NCBI GenBank assembly: GCA_020634755.1
Contig: JACKBC010000024.1
Location: forward strand, 35,041-99,040
Direction of reading: 5' to 3'
DNA length: 64,000 nucleotides
Source of the DNA: Caldilineaceae bacterium
Lineage (GTDB): Bacteria; Chloroflexota; Anaerolineae; Caldilineales; Caldilineaceae
Shown here in pieces: positions 25,301-32,660 of the stretch. How positions within the stretch are numbered: position 1 is the stretch's first letter; every line of letters starts with the position of its first letter. Position numbers and translations under genes: made by a program. The notes under the pieces were generated by a model. The model did no database searches, was not told where the DNA came from, and saw only the letters and a list, made by a program, of their open reading frames with translations.

Positions 25301-26201
25301 CCATCGCAAACCGCTGGCCCTCTATCCCGCCATCGAGCGCCCCGACATCCTGCTCCCCAAAGAAGAGTGGCTCATCGACTACACCCGCCACGAGAAACAG
25401 CACGGCCGCAAGTGCATCGTCTTTATCCGGCAGACCGGTACCCGCGATATCCAACCCCGCATCCAAAAGCTGCTGCAAGACGCCGGCCTACGCGCCCAGA
25501 TCCTGCCCGCTTCCATCGCCCCGGCCAAGCGCGAGAAATGGATCGACGCCCACGTGGGCGACATGGATGTTTTAATAGTCAACCCCATTAAGGTCGAGAC
25601 CGGCATGGACCTTGTCCGTTTCTCTACGGCCATCTTCTACGAGCTTTCCTACTCGCTCTACACGCTCTGGCAGGCCATGCGCCGCGTCTGGCGTCTCGGC
25701 CAAACCCAAGGCGTCAAAGTCATCTTCCCCGTCTACCGCGGCAGCATGGAAGAATCTGCCCTCGCTCTCATGGGCGCCAAGATGCAGGCCGCTTTGATGT
25801 TGTATGGCGACAACGCCTCCAGCGCCATCACCCAAGAATCTCAAGACAGTGGCGACTTCCTGGCCGAACTCGCCCACAAAGTACTGGCCGGTGAAGACCT
25901 CTCCCTCGACGGCATCACGGGCCTCCTGGGCGACGCCACCGCTGCCGAAGCCGAAGCCAGCTGGGAAGACATCGAAGACATCGAAGATATCGAAGACGAA
26001 GAAGAAGGGGAAGGACCCATCCAAGAAGTCCCGTTCGACAGCGCTCCGGTCGCCACCCCGTCACCCCGCGCCCTCGCCACCTCGCAGCCCATCAACCTAT
26101 TCCAACAGTGGATTCAGCAGCACGCCCCCGCTGGCCTGACCGAAAAACCGCAGCGCCGAAAGGAGAAAGAGCTGCCCGATTCACAGCTTACGCTTTTCTA
26201 G
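22371..26201 (+). CDS. DNA methyltransferase fused to an SNF2-type helicase
   Basis: ATG 22371 follows AAAGGACC and gives 1276 aa; a longer frame runs only through GCAACTCT repeats. Residues 1-250 form a methyltransferase with motif I LLDPCAGQG (about 38) and motif IV LNPPY (about 104); NPPY is typical of amino-methyltransferases acting on adenine. Residues about 440-1130 are a superfamily-2 helicase: Walker A GEMGVGKSA (about 452), a zinc-ribbon CPHCG (about 566) with further cysteines, the DEVH box (about 653), and a C-terminal helicase half ending in QAMRRVWRLGQ (about 1105). Two acidic inserts follow. Such fusions occur in phages, plasmids and restriction-like defence loci. It may modify or remodel element DNA. 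Confidence 0.88.
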   Translation: MARIASIEKLGYYPLPPITTERIAAALRADRGAQLTLLDPCAGQGEALAAFKSALTNQGARPHTHGIELSPARAEVAKTNLDTTFCASYEDVTMSRYAWSLMLLNPPYDTETGNVDDAKPRLEYTFLRNTFMRLQDGGLLIYVVPVGILRKSNVRRSLAAYFDNLQVHRCPAEEYEMFRQIIITGHMRDEAIRDEGMELTLENYCFNPSSIPELPLPGEWDLFVPAALKRPQDIKFFKPVLSHGEIIQAASQHSALHSTRWLRLTELEDETRFRPVVPLKIGHLGSLIASGQMGTVTLTDNQQVNAAGQPLQLIAKGYATKTLAHFDADGHQYDPTKLTPAEALKRAATQREVISTSVFTLDQNGQHQHISTTDQMQQFLDNYAGQIAHIVQHAYTPLYVEPTTEEWQKLAGLMRGRRLPGRKATGLLPAQKHVAIAAARSARHQGWADVIGEMGVGKSAITLATLELLDAYPAIIICPGHITKKWAREVRDVAGADPFNIDSLADLINFHRTWDPAKHPKPVLIMSKERIKLGSGWQHATIQKERLHTYRDEITDEVKQALVVEHFCPHCGQRLVDKDGVPLPPNLPNKRLFCQAKRPRFTGDESGNNAYGESDPDAICGAPLFEYQGFRRWPLATYISRKMRGFFKACIADEVHQFKAKSTDQAAAYHRIAQACKYVINATGTYFGGKSTDIFWLRHKMDSWVRQRYEFGAELAWARDFGRLQFSVGAQDDDDEVETGKFSGQRRYQNRAKEIPGISPKIFGRLLKSAVFVKVADLGYQMPDYRETVVRLDMTDAQRRQYEFLDQTMMGDILACYERGGPDDKLRAAKLLSVWLQNTLSRPNSAFRPELVKWTHPALGLYNDVQELKYLADLKNNLPVTQPQPLTHAAYGVWNLPNFFLDPQPKKDPDEDDADNLVDELEGLVDELFENPAAPGDDASDTLPLCNLATLRSFFDLTDFEQQLAEQEQLLADLGEGHRKPLALYPAIERPDILLPKEEWLIDYTRHEKQHGRKCIVFIRQTGTRDIQPRIQKLLQDAGLRAQILPASIAPAKREKWIDAHVGDMDVLIVNPIKVETGMDLVRFSTAIFYELSYSLYTLWQAMRRVWRLGQTQGVKVIFPVYRGSMEESALALMGAKMQAALMLYGDNASSAITQESQDSGDFLAELAHKVLAGEDLSLDGITGLLGDATAAEAEASWEDIEDIEDIEDEEEGEGPIQEVPFDSAPVATPSPRALATSQPINLFQQWIQQHAPAGLTEKPQRRKEKELPDSQLTLF

Positions 26202-26322
26202 GAATTAGGGATTAAGAATTAGGAATACAGCGAGTCCACCTTGCCCCGCACAAAAGCCCCGACCGACAGGTCGGACCCACTACACCCGCCTAATCCCGAC
26301 ACCTAATCACTAATCCCTTGTT

Positions 26323-26350
26323 TTGTCCTTGTCGCTTTTCCGAGTACAAT
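26323..26350 (+). promoter_or_regulatory. Candidate promoter for the secreted-protein gene
   Basis: TTGTCC (26323-26328) and TACAAT (26345-26350) are spaced 16 nt apart, 46 nt before the start codon. Confidence 0.45.
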
Positions 26351-26395
26351 ACATTCAATTGGACCCCCCGTCCATCCAACTACAGGAGCATCCGT

Positions 26396-27618
26396 ATGCA
26401 ACGCAAGTCTCACAAACTGTTATACCCTCTCGCCTTTTTCATCGTATTGCTGGCCGGCCTGCTCATCGCCGCCAGCCCCAACTACGCCCAACAAGAAGAG
26501 CCCTACCCCGTCGAAGTTCACTTTGCCGATAACGTCACCCTGCCTCAAGCCGTTCAACTCCTACAAACGCTGCACATAACGGATACAATCGGCCAGTGGA
26601 CCTGGCAAATCACCTACCAAAATCATCCAGACCTGTGGAACGGCGGCTTTTTCTATGACCTGTATGAGCCAACCCAGCCCATCAATGATCAAATCTGGCG
26701 CCAATATGTCAGCCTGGTCACCTCTACCGAAGCCACCAGCAAAGCCAACATTGAAACCATTAGCCAGACCAACAAACCCATTTCCCCCAACCGCCAGCGC
26801 CAATACGACGCCAACCACGATGAACTAACCTGGCTTGAAGCCCACATCAGCGGCTGCTGGAACGACAACACCTGTCCAACATTCCCCGTCGCCCGCATCA
26901 CCTTCATGGCCACCGCCGACACGCACAACCAACTCAAGCTTTCACCTCTGGTTTTACGCGCAGAGCCGATCTTGCCCCCACCCGTTTTTTTTTGGCTGAA
27001 GCTCCTCAACCTGACCTAGACGAAGAGCTGGACGCTTTCGCCCCTACCTCATTCTCCATAAACGCACCAGACCCCATCACCGACACCCGCGTCATCACCA
27101 TCACCCTCGTTTGGCAAGACGTTAACCCTTTTGCCCAAAACGAAGCCTACTCCCATGCGCTCATCCTCAATGACAGCACTGAATCCAAATATGGACCCGG
27201 CGTCTTTCTCGACCCTGCCGCCTCCATCTTCGGCATCCCCAACTATGAACCCATCACCCCCATCGACCGCACCACTTGGTTCGTGCAAAGTCGTCTAGGT
27301 GATTTCGCGTTCGAGAAGCGTTTTGGCATCACCTTCACCCAAGCCAATCAGTTTCTGCCCGACACTGACTACACATTCGCCTGGGTAACCCCACCCGGCT
27401 CTGCCGAAACCGATAATGCTGACATCGAGTTATCTCTATCCACCAAATTAACATCATCCTGTAACTTACGCATCTGTCTGCGCACACACATTCGATGCAG
27501 ACCCAACAGCAACCAGTGGAACATAGACCCCATTCCAGGGATTCATATTCTGCGCAAACCATTTCAAGATTGTAGAGATCTTAACTTGCTCCACCTCTTC
27601 CCCCTCATCCGCCACTAA
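26396..27618 (+). pseudogene. Secreted protein of unknown function, frameshifted at a T run
   Basis: ATG 26396 follows CAGGAG and opens a signal peptide (LLYPLAFFIVLLAGLLIAASP) cleaved near NYAQ. The first frame ends at 27019, but from 26985 a second frame continues the same style of protein (FLAEAPQPDLDEELDAF) to 27618. The switch falls in a run of nine T (26985-26993), so one T was gained or lost, or the read is wrong. The repaired protein would be about 407 aa with many Asp/Pro/Thr residues. No domain is recognised. Confidence 0.6.
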
Positions 27619-27619
27619 G

Positions 27620-27671
27620 GCTAATCCAGGAAAAATAAATACCCAAATTCAGATCGATTTTCTGGATTAGC
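27620..27671. repeat. Inverted repeat after the secreted-protein gene
   Basis: GCTAATCCAG (27620) and CTGGATTAGC (27662) form a stem over about 30 nt of loop. It may act as a weak terminator for the plus strand. Confidence 0.5.
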
Positions 27672-27720
27672 TTGCAGGCCATGCTGGATATTTTGTTTTT
27701 TGGAATGGCCTAAACAAAAA

Positions 27721-27753
27721 GCGCCAAAAGCGAAATAATTTCGCTTTTGGCGC
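27721..27753. terminator. Bidirectional terminator at the convergence of the two element arms
   Basis: GCGCCAAAAGCGAAA and TTTCGCTTTTGGCGC are perfectly complementary around TAA. On the minus strand the stem is followed by TTTTTG, ending the virion gene group. It is the boundary between plus-strand and minus-strand genes. Confidence 0.85.
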
Positions 27754-27762
27754 CTCCTAAAC

Positions 27763-29010
27763 TCACACTCGCAGCCCCCGCATCCGCCGCCGACTGCGCA
27801 GCGCATGATACACCGCCACCCCGCCGCGCGTCGTCCCAAACGGATTCACCAACTCTTCATCGCGCAGTCGCGTCGCTATGGTCCCATTGGCCGCCGCTCC
27901 CACCAAATCCGTTTGCCAATGGTTCAACTCGCAGCACGCCGTCCCATCACAACACAAAAAGCAATTGAGCAAGCCCGCCACCCCGCGCGCAAACACCGTC
28001 TCGTTCCCACAATCACCTGACAGATAATGCACCACCACCCCATTGATACGTTCTCCTCCACACGAGCGCGCCACAGCGGCCCTATCCACTTCCAGCAGCC
28101 CCTTCTGGCCATCCATTACGCACGCCGCCCCCACCTCGCAGGCATAACATACGCCACACCTGCAGCTACTCCCACAGCTACAGACCTCACGACGCTTCAC
28201 TAGCACGCCAGCACAAGGATCATGCCAGCGTCGCCAAATTTCCACTTCGTCTATGTAGATGCTCAGGTCCGCCGGATCCAACACGGCTGGCGCAAAGCCC
28301 GCGTACAGCGCCGGCGCCACCGCCAACCATGACCGAAACGCCAGCTGCACCCGCCCATCCGCCAACCGTGCAAAGCACGCCGGCCGAATTTCGCGTTGCC
28401 AAAAATCCACATCATCGCCCGATCCCCCCACCCGGAAAGCCAGCAACTCAGACAGTTCAGCCTGAGCGGTGACGTTTTGGTCGCCAATCTGCACCGTTAC
28501 CGTATCCGGCAGCCCATCCCCATTTTCATCCGCCACATCCGCCTCAACATCAACCGCCACGGTCGCCAGCTTCTCCAACCGCTCCACCCCCACCGCCTCT
28601 ACATACTTGTGGGGCGCCACCATCTGCCCCTTGCCGCTCTGTCCGGCCCAGCGCTGCGCCCCTGGCCCATCCAGCCAATCATATGCATCATAAAAGCGCT
28701 GTTCAAAACAGGCATAGGTCGGCGCCGCAAAAAAGTCTGCATACGCCACCCAACGCCGGCTCAACTCTACAATTGCTCGCCATACATCCTCTCGCCCGCC
28801 CGCCAATCCCGCGGTTCCGCCACTCTCATACACCACATGCTCACACGCCCCATCCCCATACCGCGGAATCGGCGTATCCGGATGCGCCTTCTCTTCTTGT
28901 GCCATCTGCCAGAAATAGTATGGGTTATAGCGCAGCACCCGCCGAAAATCTTCCAACCCTATGGGCGGGCGCTGCGCCTCACATGGCTTGCACTCTTCAC
29001 ACACCACCAT
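27763..29010 (-). CDS. Cysteine-rich element protein, last gene of the virion arm
   Basis: The 415-aa protein starts MVVCEECKPCEAQRPP and carries two further cysteine clusters (CSCGSSCRCGVCYACEVG and CFLCCDGTACCELNHW). Between them is a beta-rich segment with DENGDGLPDTVTV, resembling a calcium-binding loop. The clusters could bind metal or form disulfides in a virion part. It overlaps nothing and follows the small protein at 29012 by 1 bp, so the genes are co-transcribed. No family is recognised. Confidence 0.65.
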   Translation of the reverse strand: MVVCEECKPCEAQRPPIGLEDFRRVLRYNPYYFWQMAQEEKAHPDTPIPRYGDGACEHVVYESGGTAGLAGGREDVWRAIVELSRRWVAYADFFAAPTYACFEQRFYDAYDWLDGPGAQRWAGQSGKGQMVAPHKYVEAVGVERLEKLATVAVDVEADVADENGDGLPDTVTVQIGDQNVTAQAELSELLAFRVGGSGDDVDFWQREIRPACFARLADGRVQLAFRSWLAVAPALYAGFAPAVLDPADLSIYIDEVEIWRRWHDPCAGVLVKRREVCSCGSSCRCGVCYACEVGAACVMDGQKGLLEVDRAAVARSCGGERINGVVVHYLSGDCGNETVFARGVAGLLNCFLCCDGTACCELNHWQTDLVGAAANGTIATRLRDEELVNPFGTTRGGVAVYHALRSRRRMRGLRV

Positions 29011-29011
29011 C

Positions 29012-29371
29012 TCAGCCCCCTACCCGCGTCTTGCGCTTTCGGCGGGTGCTGGCCTTTGGCCGCGCTGCCGCTGCCTCGTCCCCTTCCGCCCCATCTACCT
29101 CGGACCCGGTCAACCCCGCAAACTCCGCCGCTATCACCGCCAAGATCTCGGCACTCAGCGCCTCATTGCCCACCGGCGTTACCGTAACTTCGCCATCTGG
29201 CTCAATGTTAATCACCATCGTCGCCTCATTCACCGTGCCGGCTCGCCCAAACGCGCCCTCACGCTGCCGCACCCCATACTGAGACAAAGCTCCGCTATAC
29301 AATGCAGCGCCCAGCGCACCCACCTGCGCCCGATTCCCTTTACCCAGCTTATGACTCTGCTTCTTGGCCAT
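29012..29371 (-). CDS. 119-aa basic-tailed small virion-arm protein
   Basis: The protein starts MAKKQSHKLGKGNRAQVGALG and ends KASTRRKRKTRVGG. The centre (MVINIEPDGEVTVTPVG) is a strand pair, followed by an Ala/Glu helix. Basic ends suggest nucleic-acid contact. Function is unknown. Confidence 0.6.
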   Translation of the reverse strand: MAKKQSHKLGKGNRAQVGALGAALYSGALSQYGVRQREGAFGRAGTVNEATMVINIEPDGEVTVTPVGNEALSAEILAVIAAEFAGLTGSEVDGAEGDEAAAARPKASTRRKRKTRVGG

Positions 29372-29374
29372 CTT

Positions 29375-30718
29375 CTATGCCCCCATCTTCAGTTCAATAC
29401 CTACAAAAGCCGTATCAATAAACAGCCCGCCTGCCTTGTTCGTGTGCGCTCCCACACCTATCAGATCCCCCGCACCAAGGAATTGCCACGGCAGCGTCGC
29501 AATCGGCGCATTGTCCAGCCCCACAATCTGCCCCGGCTGCGCATTGCCCCGCGACGCATACGCCCCGTTGATCGTCAGCGTCACCATCAGCACTTCATTC
29601 TCGTTGATCAAATCATCCGTTCCCACGCTGCCGTGTATCGTATACCAGCCATCAATCGGAATCTCTATCACATCGTTGGAGCTACCCGTCATCGTGTTGG
29701 CCGGCAGCGTGTCCACAGACACGTCCGTCAGCCCCACCATCGGCACAAACACATCGGCCGGCACAAAGATATTCAGCGCCGTGCTTTGACGCCGCGCAAA
29801 GATGGGGTCTGGAATCTGCAACACCGTCCGGTCCGCACTCAGGCTCGCCCGATTGCCATTGGTCAAATCCTGACTGGTCACCAGATTCAGCCGCGGCACG
29901 TTCAGCACCTGCGTCACCCCATCCCAAGAGAAAGCCGTATCCGTATACGTCACCATCGCCGCTGGATGACCAGACCCACCAACCGGCGCCGGCAGCGTCA
30001 CGCTGCCCGACCCATCCCCAAATGTAATCGTCAGCGAGCCATCTGGATTCAACGTCGCCTTGGTCACGGGCGGAATGTTCCCGCTCTGCGTCGCATCATC
30101 CCACGCAAAAGCCGCCGCATTATTGGTCAGCGCCGCCGCTGGGTGGCAATCGTCACACACTGGCAATACAAATGTGCTCCCATCTGGCCGCGTCACAATA
30201 TATTCAGTCACACCCCCACCCGGGCCGGGCCCGGTCGCCGGCTCCACCGCATAGCCCCGCAGCGGGTCGCCTGCCGTTCCGTCTCCCATCACGCTCACCT
30301 GATCCGCATGCACCGGCCAAAAGGCCGACAAGTCTACCTGATGCACATCGCCGTTGCTCATGGTCAGCGTCAGGATGCCGGTCGCGTTATCAAACGTGCT
30401 GCTCTCCAACAGCACATCGGTGGGAAAATCAATGTTCAGCGTCTGCGTCGCTGCATCAAAACTGTTGCCCGCCCCATCATTGAACGTCACCGTCATGGGC
30501 GGATGCACAACCACCGGATCATCATTCTGCACCTGAATCGTAATCGTGCCGTCCAGATTCTGCGTCACCTCCACACAGCAATCCAGCCACGCCGGCTTGC
30601 CGTCTCCACCAATCCCCAGGCTCTGCCCCGGCTGCCCATTGGCAATCGCCACCACCCCACAGCCGGCCGGCCCATAGCCCGCCACCTGCTCTGCTTCTAA
30701 AATCTTCTGCTCTGCCAT
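29375..30718 (-). CDS. Beta-rich structural protein, probable tail or decoration protein
   Basis: The 447-aa protein is built of repeated short beta segments (LTLTMSNGDVHQVDLS, LTITFGDGSGSVTLP) with Asp/Gly-rich turns, typical of phage fibre or baseplate decoration proteins. Residues about 310-447 (PIDGWYTIHGSVG, VLMVTLTINGAY) resemble a C1q/TNF-like jelly roll found at phage fibre tips. N-terminal CC and CDDCH pairs occur. Start ATG 30718 follows AAAGGGAGC. A TCAGC array and a parS-like site lie just upstream. Confidence 0.65.
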   Translation of the reverse strand: MAEQKILEAEQVAGYGPAGCGVVAIANGQPGQSLGIGGDGKPAWLDCCVEVTQNLDGTITIQVQNDDPVVVHPPMTVTFNDGAGNSFDAATQTLNIDFPTDVLLESSTFDNATGILTLTMSNGDVHQVDLSAFWPVHADQVSVMGDGTAGDPLRGYAVEPATGPGPGGGVTEYIVTRPDGSTFVLPVCDDCHPAAALTNNAAAFAWDDATQSGNIPPVTKATLNPDGSLTITFGDGSGSVTLPAPVGGSGHPAAMVTYTDTAFSWDGVTQVLNVPRLNLVTSQDLTNGNRASLSADRTVLQIPDPIFARRQSTALNIFVPADVFVPMVGLTDVSVDTLPANTMTGSSNDVIEIPIDGWYTIHGSVGTDDLINENEVLMVTLTINGAYASRGNAQPGQIVGLDNAPIATLPWQFLGAGDLIGVGAHTNKAGGLFIDTAFVGIELKMGA

Positions 30719-30734
30719 CGCACCATGCTCCCTT

Positions 30735-30840
30735 TTAACTTTCAGCTATCAGCATTTCAGCACTTCAGCATTTCAGCGTCTCAGCTGACCGGCTGACCGG
30801 CTGACTAGCTGACCGGCTGACTAGCTGACCCGCTGACTAA
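30735..30840. repeat. TCAGC/GCTGA array 4
   Basis: Seven TCAGC units converge on the palindrome TCAGCTGA and continue as GCTGACCG/GCTGACTA units of 8 bp. The whole block can form one long hairpin upstream of the gene that starts at 30718. Confidence 0.85.
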
Positions 30841-30850
30841 CTTGCTTGGG

Positions 30851-30866
30851 TGTTTCGCGCGAAACA
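30851..30866. promoter_or_regulatory. parS-like palindrome 2
   Basis: TGTTTCGCGCGAAACA is identical to the sites at 16293 and 36148, here between array 4 and the end of the next gene. Confidence 0.6.
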
Positions 30867-30930
30867 CTTGTGTCGAGCTTATCGAAACACACTTGTCACC
30901 CTGTCATCCTGTCGCCCTGTCATCCCCACC

Positions 30931-31866
30931 CTACGGACACGCCACAATCGTCGGATTCGTCACCATTGCCCCGTCCAGCACGCTCTGGTAAAGCGTCGTC
31001 CCATCATCATCCCACACAAACAATTCCAAAACACTCGTGTTGGGCGCTGGGCCCAGATATTTAGTAAGCACCTGGAACTGATTAATCCCCGGGTCAGCAT
31101 GTACAAATCCCGTTGTCCGATGGATCGTAAAGCTCAACTCATCAAACGGATCATCCGTGTAGTCAAATTCAATCAATGTATTAATCGTCGTTGCAACTGC
31201 CGGCGTCAACGTTGTGCCATCCCAATTAAGAACACTAGTCCCATACGCCGTCGGCGCTCGTGAAAAACCATCAAGATAATGACCGTGACTCGCCCGCACC
31301 CCAAACAGTGCAAACTTCACATACTCAGCCGCATTATCAAACCGCAACGTCACCGTCTGCACATCAGTCAGCCCATCGCCGGCCGTAGCCCACGCCCCCG
31401 ATCCACCTAGCTGAATCAGCGATACCACCGGCTGATTTACCGGAGATGTCGTTTCCATCTCCGCCCCCAACACCATCGGTCCATCTCCGCCAACCCCTGG
31501 ATGCCGATTTATACTTGCCGTCATCATCATCGCAGACCCGTCAAGCGTCCATACGGACCAGTCATACCGCGACTGATCCACCCCGACCACCGGCGTCACC
31601 GTCACCTCCCCACACACTTTCCCCTGATACTTCTCCCACGGCTTGCTGCAACACGGATCAAACGACCACGCCGCCGACCCATCGGCCGGCGTCACCCTCA
31701 CCGTCCCATCCCCATTCAACACCAGCTGCACCGCTTGCAGCGTCCCATCCGCCGCCCGCACCACCGTCGTCCCGTCCACCTTCACGTGGATCTGATTCGC
31801 CTCTTCCAGCCCCATATCAAACTCAGCGCCCAAATTACCCGGCGTCACTACCTGCTGCACACTCAT
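30931..31866 (-). CDS. Virion structural protein with the VVTP.NLG N-terminal module
   Basis: The 311-aa protein begins MSVQQVVTPGNLGAEFDMG then NQIHVKVDGTTVVRAADG. The same module opens the proteins at 38745-39410 and 38509-38646, suggesting a shared docking segment in a tail or capsid. The rest is a beta sandwich-like region (SWSVWTLDG-type strands, ATAGDGLTDVQTVTLRFDN) with a CC pair. Function is inferred only from context. Confidence 0.65.
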   Translation of the reverse strand: MSVQQVVTPGNLGAEFDMGLEEANQIHVKVDGTTVVRAADGTLQAVQLVLNGDGTVRVTPADGSAAWSFDPCCSKPWEKYQGKVCGEVTVTPVVGVDQSRYDWSVWTLDGSAMMMTASINRHPGVGGDGPMVLGAEMETTSPVNQPVVSLIQLGGSGAWATAGDGLTDVQTVTLRFDNAAEYVKFALFGVRASHGHYLDGFSRAPTAYGTSVLNWDGTTLTPAVATTINTLIEFDYTDDPFDELSFTIHRTTGFVHADPGINQFQVLTKYLGPAPNTSVLELFVWDDDGTTLYQSVLDGAMVTNPTIVACP

Positions 31867-31881
31867 CGCTTGCTCCTTTTT

Positions 31882-32036
31882 CGCATTTCAGCTTTCAGCT
31901 TGTCAGCACGCTGCTTCGCAGCTTTCAGCAGGTCAGCACGCTGCGCTTTCAGCTTTCAGCTAAGCTGACCGCTGACTAGCTGACCGGCTGACTAGCTGAC
32001 CCGCTGACTAGCTGACCCGCTGACCGGCTGACCCGC
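31882..32036. repeat. TCAGC/GCTGA array 5
   Basis: TCAGC units with embedded CACGCTGCTTCGCAGC lead into GCTGACTA/GCTGACCC units of 8 bp. It lies between two virion-arm genes. Confidence 0.85.
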
Positions 32037-32037
32037 T

Positions 32038-32349
32038 CTAATGTCCCACATATTTCGCCAAAAACGCATTCACCCCCGCGCCCACCAGCCACACCACCAC
32101 CATTTCGCCCAGCGAGCTCAGCGTCCCGATCCAGACCAGCAGCAGCAACGCCGCCCCCGCTGCGCCCCAAAAGCCCCAGCAAAACACGCAATCCGCCCCC
32201 TCTTGCACCCACGCCGGCCTGCTCGCTTGCTGCATGCGCCGCCGCACCCAGCCCGCCAGCCCAAACGGCCCCGCCCGCAGCGCCATGCTGTCGGCAAAGC
32301 CAAATGCCACCAGCCCCACCAATACCCCTGCCCACAACAAATCAGTCAT
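32038..32349 (-). CDS. Small membrane protein, DUF1360-like
   Basis: I chose ATG 32349 (103 aa). The pattern TDLLWAGVLVGLVAFGFADS, GPFGLAGWVRRRMQ, DCVFCWGFWGAAGAALLLL and GVNAFLAKYVG fits the DUF1360 type of small membrane protein, with an N-terminal and a central membrane segment and the C..CW motif. It lies directly after the sigma-like gene, with which its frame overlaps slightly. Role is unknown. Confidence 0.6.
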   Translation of the reverse strand: MTDLLWAGVLVGLVAFGFADSMALRAGPFGLAGWVRRRMQQASRPAWVQEGADCVFCWGFWGAAGAALLLLVWIGTLSSLGEMVVVWLVGAGVNAFLAKYVGH

Positions 32350-32350
32350 A

Positions 32351-32659
32351 CTATTCCCCACTGCACACAATGAGCTCATCACCATATTGCTCCTTCCACG
32401 CCCGCTCCATGGCCCGCAGCCCCCAGCGCAAACGTCCTTGGACCTGCCCGCGTCCAATCTGCAATATCCGCCCCACCGCCCCATAACTCCGTGCTATGCT
32501 CAACTCATCGTCATAGCGCAGCCGCACTACATCATGCTGCTTTTTCGTCAGCACGGCTTTCGCCAACTGCCAATACCGCGCTGCATCCCAATTTGGCTGA
32601 CTCTTCAGCTCCGCCATCTCGTCTTGCCCCACCACACAATCCCCTTTCTCTCCTACCAC
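32351..32659 (-). CDS. Sigma region-4-like helix-turn-helix protein
   Basis: The 102-aa protein contains LTKKQHDVVRLRYDDELSIA then GRILQIGRGQVQGRLRWGL, the two helices of a sigma-70 region-4-type DNA-binding domain, without region 2. Phages use such proteins as late transcription regulators or terminase small subunits. GTG 32659 is the outermost start; a GTG at about 32635 preceded by AAAGGGG is also possible. It sits just after the lysin gene. Confidence 0.6.
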   Translation of the reverse strand: MVGEKGDCVVGQDEMAELKSQPNWDAARYWQLAKAVLTKKQHDVVRLRYDDELSIARSYGAVGRILQIGRGQVQGRLRWGLRAMERAWKEQYGDELIVCSGE

Positions 32660-32660
32660 C

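Noticed and set aside
28961..30700. 579-codon plus-strand frame opposite the virion genes
   Set aside because: It is Arg/His/Pro-rich, crosses two minus-strand genes with ribosome sites and beta-rich products, and is an antisense shadow.
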